This document shows positions 36,060 through 48,000 of a stretch of 64,000 nt of DNA, piece after piece. The stretch's first letter is position 1. Every line of letters starts with the position of its first letter. The notes below the pieces were generated by a model, which worked only from the letters and a program-made list of their open reading frames with translations, was not told the DNA's origin and made no database searches. This DNA comes from Owenia fusiformis (lineage: Eukaryota > Annelida > Polychaeta > Sabellida > Oweniidae): positions 31,855,564 to 31,919,563 of the forward strand of contig CAIIXF020000007.1 of NCBI GenBank assembly GCA_903813345.2, read 5' to 3'. The translations under genes were made by a program, and so were the position numbers.

Positions 36060-36063
36060 AAAC

Positions 36064-39000
36064 ATGTCGAGAGAAGGTGAGTCGGCATTTGTTTTTTCAG
36101 CAATTTATTGTGTAAATATGCTTGGGTTTGAGACTCTTGACTTGTCAGCGAGGTAATGTATTATGCACTCTCTAGTGGGGTCGAGTAGACTGTGACCATA
36201 TAGTCGTTTATTCGGACTAACAAGTTACATGTACATTACTCGAGTCTCTAGCCAATACAGTGGCCTTAGAAGAAGGTAACATGTACAAAGTACATCCATG
36301 ACTGGGATACAATACGAATACATGTACAGTTGGGGACAAAAATAAATGACAGGTCGATTTTCGATCACCATTTCCTAATTATGGTGGTCTGAAAGCCCAT
36401 AATTTCCAATATTGTCTAGATATATATCCCTTAAAATTTGTATATTTTACATTTTGTATAATCTCATCCACTGATGTACAGTTGGGGACAAAAATAAATG
36501 ACAGGTCGATTTTCGATCACCATTTCCTAATTATGGTGGTCTGAAAGCCCATAATTTCCAATATTGTCTAGATATATATCCCTTAAAATTTGTATATTTT
36601 ACATTTTGTATAATCTCATCCACTGATGTACAGTTGGGGACAAAAATAAATGACAGGTCGATTTTCGATCACCATTTCCTAATTATGGTGGTCTGAAAGC
36701 CCATAATTTCCAATATTGTCTAGATATATATCCCTTAAAATTTGTATATTTTACATTTTGTATAATCTCATCCACTGATGTACAGTTGGGGACAAAAATA
36801 AATGACAGGTCGATTTTCGATCACCATTTCCTAATTATGGTGGTCTGAAAGCCCATAATTTCCAATATTGTCTAGATATATATCCCTTAAAATTTGTATA
36901 TTTTACATTTTGTATAATCTCATCCACTGATGTACAGTTGGGGACAAAAATAAATGACAGGTCGATTTTCGATCACCATTTCCTAATTATGGTGGTCTGA
37001 AAGCCCATAATTTCCAATATTGTCTAGATATATATATCCCTTAAAATTTGTATATTTTACATTTTGTATAATCTCATCCACTGATGTACAGTTGGGGACA
37101 AAAATAAATGACAGGTCGATTTTCGATCACCATTTCCTAATTATGGTGGTCTGAAAGCCCATAATTTCCAATATTGTCTAGATATATATCCCTTAAAGAT
37201 ATGCTATACAGATATGTAGGTCAGTATTACATAATCGTGAAATGAATAAGTCTGAATATATCATTGGTCAGAAAACACTAAAACCTGCTTGAAACTGTAA
37301 AAGTTTATACACTCTATTCCACACTGTATAGAAATAAAATAACTTACACTATAAGTAACTGTGAGCCAATCATTGCATAGAAAAAACTTTATGCACTGTT
37401 TATAAGATTCACTGAGACAAGTGGGTCAATACTTCATGTACTTTATGTGCTCTCACACAATTACCTTCCCTTGCATAAAGTTGCTGTACAGTTATATGTA
37501 ACTGAATATTGTATATTCATCACAAACAACCTTAGCAAAATGATGGTTCGACGAAATGCACGGTTCGCTAAAACCAATAAATCAGGCAATCCAGGCCAAT
37601 TTGGAAAGAAACTAGATAGCGTGATAGCGAATGAGGATAGTAAGTGAAATATATTTTGCAAAGGTCAGCTTGTAAACTACTGGGTAACCCTAAATGATGA
37701 GAAATATGTACAAAATATGTTTTGCATGATTTATTCATATCCCAATGATTTAACTCTTCACTGCATCTAATAAGGTATATACTTAGGTGGTTCAAAAAGT
37801 TTTGCAGTTAAAGGAAAATAGGACTTTTACAATGAAACTTGGTACACATATGTGTTATACATTTATACATTATATGTTAAAAGAAAGAGGTGCGATTATT
37901 GGCAAATACCCCTATGGTCAAAATAAATAATTGTTAGGTGTAACATGAAGAATAGAATGTCATATAACTCTTTGGAAAATATTAAAATGCTCGGGCACAC
38001 ATAGGCTGAGATAGGGGCCATTTAGTTTAGTAAGGTTGTATTGCCTTACATGGGGCTGTGCTTCATTGACTTAACATGAGGATATCAGCAGATCCCAATA
38101 GAGGCCATTGGTTTCTATTGATTATCACACAAATACCAAAAATACACTATGACCTGAATCGATTGCAAACTTAATAATTTCACAATTTGGCACTAATGGT
38201 TTATCTCATCAAATGTGCAAATATGAAGTTTGCAATCGATTCAGGTCAGACTTAAAATTAAAAGATTGTACATTTTTTCATCATTTTTTCCCTACAAAAT
38301 GGCTATAGAAAAATGCTCCAAAAACAACTTTTACACTTATCAAAAATCATACAACTTTGTAAAACCAAAGAATATACTATTTTATTTCATTATGTAGTAA
38401 CATATTTGGATAAGATGTAGGGATGCGTAGGATGCAAATGGATTTTGACAGACACAAAAATACTTCCTGGTTTGGAATCATATGCCTCTACACTTCATGA
38501 TTGAATTATGACCCTAATAAGTGGCCTATACATCAAAACAGTGCTGAATATAGGTCAACAAGATACTAGTGTGCATATAAATGTAATAATTAAAGCAGAA
38601 TACTCATTTTGAAAAATCAGATGAATTATTTTTTTCTCATGGGGAGATCCCAATGGAGGGTGTATAAGGTCCTTTGGGACCTCAATTTTGATTGTTTCTT
38701 GAGAGATGGTTGCTAAGGTAACCAGAGTGGTGGGTACCATGTTCAACCCGAAATTACGTTTTTCCAAATAGTTTTCTTGCTTAAATAAACTCTTTGCAAA
38801 GTGGCAATTAGCAGGTGTAAGTGTCTTTGGGTGGCTATTTTTCTTCAAATTCTTCAATTTTTTGCCAGCTGTCAACACATTCTGGCAATGCTTTAATTTT
38901 AATAGAATTATTTTAATATTTTACTAACTGTATAATATGTAGTTTGCATTACTGTTGATAAATAAATAAATGATTGCACTGTTCAGTAAAGAAATATACC

Positions 39001-42000
39001 AATTGTATTATTTAAACTGACTATACACTATAGAAATGATTTTCATTGAAAAATCAAATCAGTACCAAAATTATGGTCACCCTGTAGTCGTGAAAGGCAC
39101 ATTAAAAATGAATATCACCCCCTTCAATCTATTTTTACAGGTTTTTATGATTATTTCAGATTTTTCTATAGTTTGCGTAACCAGGACGGTTAATTTTCTT
39201 CATTTTTCATCAAACATTTTGTCTTACCAATATTTATTATATCTGTCAATTTTATCAAAATCGCGCCGCTACGTTTGAAAATAATTCAAATTATGTAGTT
39301 TTTCCCATTGAGCTCCATTATAAAAATGGAATTTTCAAACTTAATATTTTAAAATTCTACGCGGTGAAAAGTTGCATATTGAGTAGTCAGTTAATGTTAT
39401 GGTGTTAAAAATTCAAAACAAAAAGGAATAAAGAAAAAATGCCACAGAGAAGTCTCAATAGAGTCTCTTTAAAATTTGTATATTTTACATTTTGTATAAT
39501 CTCATCCACTGATGTACAGTTGGGGACAAAAATAAATGACAGGTCGATTTTCGATCACCATTTCCTAATTATGGTGGTCTGAAAGCCCATAATTTCCAAT
39601 ATTGTCTTGATACATATCCCTTAAAATTTGTATATTTTACATTTTGTATAATCTCATCCACTGATGTATGGCCTCTTGTAAATTCTCTTATTTTTAACAT
39701 GGGAAATCCTCACTTCAGCAAATCCACCTGTCATTTATTTATGTCCCCAACTGTATGGCCTCTTGTAAATTCTCTTATTTTTAACATGGGAAATCCTCAC
39801 TTCAGCAAATCCACCTGTCATTTATTTATGTCCCCAACTGTATATAAGCCCCCCTCCTGAGAAAAACGCTTTTGATTTCCGACACATTACACTTTTATTC
39901 TTATTTATCAGGGTTTATTTGGAATACCTAATTACTCGACTAGGAGCTAGCCATACATGTAGCTTCTCAATAAGATATGATACTCGAACACCTAAGAGCT
40001 CATAACAATAATGTATATATAGAGATTATCCTATATGAGGTTCAGGATATTGGGATTATCCCGAGGCCAATATAATATATCTGCCCGAGGGCCGTAGGTC
40101 CCGAGGGAAGATATATTATATTGACCAAGGGATAATCCAAATATCCTGAACCGACTATAGGATGATCTGTTTATCCCATACCAATCACATTGTTCAATTT
40201 GCCAAAGTTCAGAAACTTTGCAACCAACCGTTGAATATTCTTTAAATATTCATGTCCAGTTTTGTATTCCTGTTTCTTTCCTATTCAAATCTTTGTTTTT
40301 ACAAACCGGCTTTATGTACCCGTAACACGTCCAAGTATGGGATAAATTGTTTTATTTGGAGAAGGCAATAAAGATCCCCAAAACGGTACCCTCCCCACAC
40401 AAATACACGCTCCACCCTTTATAATAAAGGCACCTGACTATCTAAATGCACAGAAGAGAGTAGAAAAACCAAATAGTAATTGAAGGCTAGGTCACAGCGA
40501 CATCATCCACTGAATAACAAGTACTGACACTATGGCACCAATATCACTCCGTTAGAACTTAGAACGCCGAGTTTGTAACATTTTCCAGTCTATTTTTCCT
40601 CTAGCAAGACCTTTGTCAGCTTTGCAGGCTGCATCACATAATATGTGGGTGACTTCCACAGGTGATACGTTCTTACGGTGTAATTATGAATGACATTTCA
40701 ACTGTCATTAATAAATTAATGAGATGAATTTGTAAAAGGTAAACGAAGCCCGGGAAGTGAAGCAACGCCTGGGGTTTTACTTGATTCGTTATGAATGTAC
40801 CTTGAATGTTTTAAACTGTGGTTTGTTTTGTAGGGCAATCGTTTTTTCACCATTGTACAGTTTAGTCTATACACACATACGATAATTTCATTGATTTATT
40901 CGTATTTCATCTATTTATACTTGTTTTTATCGTGTGTAGATAAAAGGTGTGTGTACGGTACCAGGTTGCCATCTATATTTACAAATGCAAAGAAATACAT
41001 AAATTAAAAGGTGACAGACGGGTTTTAGCCACTCAGAGCCCTGAAGCCAGTGGTAAAAAGTCGGACCAAGAGTCCTTAAGAAAATGCAAAGGCCTCGCGT
41101 TCCTGCTATCAAAATCCTGGTTACGCCGCTGGGCACCATTTGGTGGACCTGTTGCTGTATATCAAAACAGTTACACTACATGCACGGTTACTTAGCTTAG
41201 ATAATGCGTCCATTCGATGGAGCATGCATGGAATACGCTCATATTGAAGCAACTGGGCACATTGATTGTGTGTCATCAAAATCAATGCGTGTCCAACACA
41301 TGCTTGAAGCTTCGTAGAGTTATAAACGATGCGTCAGAATATTTTAAATATGTCTATTTATCTTAAGGTACCATGGAAGTTAACAGGAAATGACGAAACA
41401 GGAAGTGACAAAAAGTTTTGCATTTTTAGACATTTTTGAACAAAGATAACAGAGTTCTGGTTTGACCTCCAGTCAATTTAACTATTTCCACACATCATTT
41501 ATGTGACCAGGATCACAATGTGCATGGTCAGAATGACCCTAAACATGATGAAATAACCTTTTTAGCCCTTTGAAAGTGTGACTGAAAAAAGCTTAAAGTA
41601 GGAGCTAGGGAAGGTCACTGAACAGAATCTTTTGAATTTTTCAGAAAATGTGCCCAATATAATGCTCTAACTGATACAATCTTTGAAATTTTAGAAAATT
41701 GTCTTAAACAAAAATGGCGGTCATAAAAAGGAAAATAGATCGCTTTTCAAATCAGCATTTTCATTTTTTTCTTTTTCTTAGAATGATATCAAATTTTCAA
41801 AGATTGTATCATTTAGAGCAATATATTGGGCACATTTTCTGAAAAATTCGAAAGATTCTGTTCAGTGACCTTTCCTACCTCCTTCTTTTAGCTATTTTTC
41901 AGTCATATTTTCAGAGGGCTGAAAAGGTTATTTCATCATGTTAGGGTCATTCTGACCATGAACATTGCAATTCTGGACCTGTAAATGGTATTTGGAACTA

Positions 42001-45000
42001 GTTGAATTGACTGGAGGTTAAAACAGAACTCTATTATCTTTGTTCAAAAAATATCTAAAAATGTAAAAAATTTTGTCATTCCTGTTTTGTCATTTCCTGT
42101 TAACTTCCATAGCACCTTAACTTCTTGCATGAAGCAAATTGCTTACTTCCAGTGCTGTCATTTACCAAATGTTTCAAATAAAATTGAATGACTCGAATAT
42201 GTAATTCAGAGTCGACTGGTGCTATTCTCCATTCATCCGATGACAACCCTATGGAGGACAAACATACAGGCTCGACTAGCGGGGTAGAGCCTAAGGATGA
42301 TGACAATGTTGCTATTGAAAATGATGTAGAACATGTTGAGGAGGTGGCACAAGATGCTGCTCTACAGGAGCCTATACACCTCGCCCAGAAACTTTTAAAG
42401 GTAAAACAAGTCATGATATAATGCTATAACTACTAAACACCTTAGTAATATTCGAGCAATGAAGAAAATGCATTTCAAGTGAAATTATGTTAGACAAGGG
42501 CACTTTTAGAAGAGGATACAAAGTCCAAAATCTACTAAATGAATAATATGAATTGAATATCTCACATATAAAAGGGATCAATAATATGGATAATGTTACT
42601 TGTGTTGTATCGAATCTGTTTGTGTCTCAATATCAACCACCCCCCCCCCCCCCTTCCTTCCCATCTATATATTTCATTAGAGATATGATCAGATCAGATA
42701 ACACAAGGACTAAATTCAAGACAAATCATTATTAACTGACTTTGGTAGGATGCTGCAACGAGTCAGTATGCCACTACATTGGAAGAAGATGCCGTGGGGA
42801 AGCTCATCAGTGCCTCAAAAGATGGCAGTAGAGAGGCTGATGATATACTGAGGGATTGTTTGGCTAAAGGAAGGGGTAAGTTAAGGTTTTCAATCGTTTT
42901 AAAGATTCTCGCAATCTTTATCCAATCAGCGTTTGCGAGTGTGTCGGCTCACGTATAAAAGGCGAATCCAACTCAAATCCATGCAGGGGTGTATGAGGTA
43001 CTCGAATAGGAAAGAGCTCGTGAAATCTGAATTTATATGCACATGGTCAATGTTTACACATGTTTGGAGTTATTGAAGAAAATGTGATATGGGTGTGGTT
43101 CCGAATTTGAAGTCATTGCTGGAAAAAAATGAGTTTAATACGTGAAATTATATCTATAAATACAGCACTGAAAATAACAGTACACATGAAGTGCATGTAT
43201 GATTGTGTTCAGAAATGTTTGAAACCCTTACGGAAAATTCTGTCTGCATTTTGTCACCATTGCTCTTTCTTCCCGCATTCTAGTGCTGTTTGAATGAATA
43301 TATTAATTAATGTATTTCTAACTAAAATATATCACATTTTTTATAAACCACAAACATTTAGATCATAAAAAAATTATTCAATACTTGAGTGAGCACGATA
43401 TGCAAGGGTTACTAAGTTGATACAGTAAATGACCACTGATATTGTGTTAGTCCTGCTAATACACAATACATTTGCTAACACCCCCCACCTTCATAGTGAA
43501 GTGACTAATTGGTTTATGTTTACGTTTTAATGTGTTTTGGGTTCCTTGTTACAGAAAGGGGGGCCAGTAAAGTAGACTAACATGTTTGCATGGCAAATTT
43601 TGATCGAATATGTGAGACACTTTAAGAGTTTCCGTATTGGTCATAATAATTCGGGCGCTTGAGGTATTGCAATAACATGTATATCTAGAACTTTTTTTGA
43701 TTTTTTTGACATACATATTCATAGTCTTAGGGTTACAGTCAAAACAGTAATGTTTGTGAGTACTTTGAATTTAAAAAATAAGCAATCAAATGACCATATT
43801 AAAACAGTTTATGTAAAAATAGTCAGATTTATATTTATCCTAACTTTTGTTAATTTCAGATAGTAATGTATAATGTGCAGCAAAGCTGTTGCCTTTTGTA
43901 ATTTAGGGAGTTTCAGCCATGTTAATTTTTCCGAAAATAACATTGCAGAGAAGTATCAAAATATAAGAGGAGGACACAGATATGATAGCTAAACTAGAAA
44001 ACAAACTAAAATATACAAAAGTTAGGATAAATATAAATGTTTCTATTTTTACATAAACTGTTTCAATATGATCATTTGATTGCTTATTTTTTAAATTCAA
44101 AGTACTCACAAACATTTCTGTTTTGACTATAGCGTTAAGGTTAGGGTTAAATTCATTTTTTTTGATTTTTGACACACAAGTTTATTGTGTTTATGGAATT
44201 CATTTTTTTTTGACACACACATTCATGGTCTTTTTGGGATGTTTTGACACAGTTTCATGGTCTTGATGGAATTCATTTTTTATTTTTTATTTGTATTGAT
44301 CAGATTGCCCAAGTTCTAAATATACCTCTGCAATAATAGCAGAATTGTCGAAGTTTAGTCTTCTGCAAGAGACAAATGTCTGTTCTTTTAGGTATCACTG
44401 ACACAAATATTGATGAGGTGAATTGGTATCTTACCACAAGCGAGAGTGACAAAGAAGACATTGAGCAATTTATGAGACACGTGTCTGTTTTTTAGGTATC
44501 ACTGACACCAATATTGATGAGGTGAAGTGGTGTCTTACCACAAGTGAGAGTGACAAAGCTGTTAGGAATGCCGCTAAGAAATTGTTCAAGAGCATATCAC
44601 CGTTCGGACAAACAGAAATATATGCACATGCATTCAAAGATTCCATAAAGAAAATACATGCCTCGAGATTTGAGAAGAAACTTCTCAACAGTATTGGTAA
44701 GACATGACCGTTATTTGAAAATTATTAGGTCTATATTTATAAAGATTTAACAGTTGTGAATGATCGAAGCGCCAGACCAGAATCATTAAATCACAAATGA
44801 AGATGCCACGACATGTAAAGTCCTGAACTGTAAACCCCCAGACATTAGGTCCGTCTCAAAAGTATTTCTTATTGAAACTTTCACAGAATATGGATACTAA
44901 ATACAGGGAGGTCCAAAAATGGGACACTCGTATTTCAAAAATAAATATTGACCTTCATGATGAAAACATGTCATATTATATACCAAGGAATTTACTTATC

Positions 45001-48000
45001 TTTAATTTGGTATATCATAAGTTCAAATTACTATAATGTCTTCAACCAGCGTCCATAATATAAATGGTGTCATTTTAGTTTCAAAACGGGTTTTCCAACA
45101 CTTGCAAAAACAAGTTTTATTGTCAACTTTATTTACACAAACAGACCTTCAATATCAGTGGCGTAGCCAGGATTTGGTGACCGGGGGTTCTATTTTTATG
45201 TTATTCACAAATCCCCCCCCCCCTTCATTAGGGTTCCTCAAATAATGCAATTTGTACAATTACACTCCCTCCAAAAGTTTGGCAATCCTAACTAACCCAT
45301 TGGATTATGTATTAAAGCATCTTTAAGTTTGAATTCTTATAAAGAAAAAACTATTTTGGGAAGGGAAATATAATTCAGTTTAATACCTTCATTAAGTTAA
45401 GTAGACAATTGAATTTGAATTCTATTTAACAAAAATGATGTCTTTATTTACGTTAAGCAAAGTTTGAAAGTAATAGGCCTTATCAAGAAACCTCTTCCAT
45501 TGAAATAACACTGGACGTAAAAATGATTTTCAAAAATGACCTTGTAGCTTTGAAACCTTAATGTTCACAAAGTAAAATAAATAGGCAACGTGCAAAAAAG
45601 TCACACAACTTACAATTAATTTTCTGCATCAAAATATATTTCGGTGAATCTTTTACTGACTATGTATCCTGAAATCTGGTTTGCCCCGAATCCACCATTA
45701 TTTCGTCTGATTTCTGGAAGACCCTGGATCATGATTTGTTTCCAAGGAATATCAACTACTTCGCACAATTTATTCTTTAACTTAAGCTACTTCATCTAGG
45801 ACAAAATAAATCACTTCATGCAATGGCTTATCATTATTTTTCAGGAATTTTGTTGGAAGCCAGTTCGGATCAAATGCAAGGTTATTGAAATTGGCGCAAA
45901 CACCCTATACACCGAAAGATCTTTCTTCTATGATAACTTTTCACAACGTTTACTCGAAGGCTTTTTAAACTATCCGGGATAGTTGTATTACTGATGAAAA
46001 TATGTATTATTCAAATAAATGGGTCTCTGTTATGCTTTGTTTTAAAAAGTTAAAAATATTTCTTTGGACGTCCCCGGAGCTCAGTGGTAAGTAAACTGGA
46101 ACGATAACAATTTGAATTCTATACAATTTCTTAGATGAGTGGAGTGTATCTGAAAAAACAAAATCATTTTTTTTGCAATGATTTATTTTCTTTGCAAAAG
46201 TGATGGGTAAATAAATACTGAACGAATGAAAGAATGAATAAATTTGAACAAATGCTTGTGTTTATAAATGATATACGCTTTTAAATAATTCATTTTACAA
46301 CGTTTTTGATTATTTAACGCAATTGGTTTCAGGGACTTTCCAGCCCCAGGGACGTCCCAAGAAATATTAAAAATTTTAATTGAAATAAAACAAAACAGAG
46401 ATGTAAACATTTGAAAGAACATGCGGTTCATCAACATTACGACTATTCAAGATATTTATTCGTCAATGTTGTAAAAATCATTCGGAGTATGGAACGTCTG
46501 CATTGTTTTCAATAACTTCGTATTGGACCAGAACTGGCTTAAAGGCCGGTTTTAAAGTTACTAGCAACTCTCATTAAAATATCAGGTTACATCCACACTT
46601 TAACATGGCACAGATAGTCAGGATTAGTAAGTTTAATTAACAGCATTGCTAAATACTTGATTTTGATTTAGCCATTCCCTAAGATGGGTTATTTTGTCCA
46701 AGAAGAAACAGCTTTTAAGTTAATTGTGCAAAATTGTATTGTTATTTCTAAATGTAAAATCTCATGCTCTGGGGTCTTCCCAAAATTAAATCTCACTCCG
46801 TGCCTAAGGTTGCCAAAAGTTTTGAGGGAAGTGTAACTTCACCATGACATATTTTTAACAAAATGAGGCTCTCGTGTTCACCATCACAAATATCAATTCA
46901 TTTACTGCTCATATATGTAGCTTTCAAATAGCAAAGTAATTTAATGTTTCTGGTTATATGCATTTTTCCGCAAAATGATATTTTGGGAAATCCTGACCGG
47001 GGGTTCGTTCGAACCCACCGAACCCCCGCTGCCTACGGCTATGAATATGTCCACCATTTTGCCCCCAATTTTGGTCTTAACTGGTCAAAAGCATCATTGA
47101 TATGCTGTTGAGACAATGATTTCCACTTTGCAACAAATCTATCCTTAATAAGGGACTGAGTAGATGTAAGGGGTTCATGGTAAACCAATTCTGTTAATTC
47201 TCTCAATACATGGTAGTCGCATACATTGACAACGCATTATCCAATCATGTTGTTTTTAGACCATGCATCCTGATATGAGCTCATTCTCGAATCTTTACAT
47301 TTTCCAACAAGATGGGGTTCCAAGCAATTGATCTCACAAGAGTCAAATGTTTAAAGGAAAATGTGCCTAGATTCATCCCGCCTAAAAGGAGGTACGGATT
47401 CTGGACACCTGCTTAGGAGGATGGCTTAATCACTGCCTCCACCAGATCACCCGATCACCCAACGTCTGCGACTTCCACGTATGGGGAGAACTAACAGAAT
47501 TAGTGTACCGTGAATCCATTACATCTATTCATGATCAGTCTCTTAAGGACAGAATTGTGAACAGCATATCAATGATGCCATTGGCTAATTTAGGCCAAAA
47601 TTGAGGGCTACAATTGATCAAAATGGTGGGCATATTGAACGTCTGTTAATGTAAATAAAATTGACAATAAAACTTGGTTTTTGCAAGTTTTGGAAAACCC
47701 GTTTTGAAACTAAAATAACTATGGACGCTGGTTGACAGACATTATAATAAAGGATGAGTCTGGGAATGAGTCTGGGTATCGACTTAGAAAATATTGAAAA
47801 TTGTAATGTCTGAAAAACCAACTCAATCACAAATATTATTAAACTTCAATATCTTATCCTTCTTCTGAGATTACAAAAATATTAATTTGTATCACAATTG
47901 ATGAAAAATATTGGCATCAAAGACAATGCATATCACTTTGCTAGAATTGAAAAAAATCAATGGCAAATATTAAATGAATTGTTTATACAAAAAGTTTGAA

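Larger units (their letters stand above)
34126..36063. other. Intergenic region after guanine deaminase
   Basis: It contains the deaminase 3' UTR (AATAAA about 80 bases after the stop), a MITE at 35300-35573, a poly-C tract near 35908, and at its right end a candidate promoter for WFS1. Open frames on both strands near 34.4-34.7 kb show no recognisable protein pattern. Confidence 0.55.

Noticed and set aside
36324-37196. CRISPR-like array appearance (regular direct repeats)
   Set aside because: The whole 152-bp unit is conserved with no variable spacers, and the window is eukaryotic. It is a tandem satellite.
40947-41195. 82-codon plus-strand frame upstream of WFS1
   Set aside because: Ser/Lys-rich with no family resemblance, a start codon without context, and no splice donor in the phase needed by the WFS1 exon.
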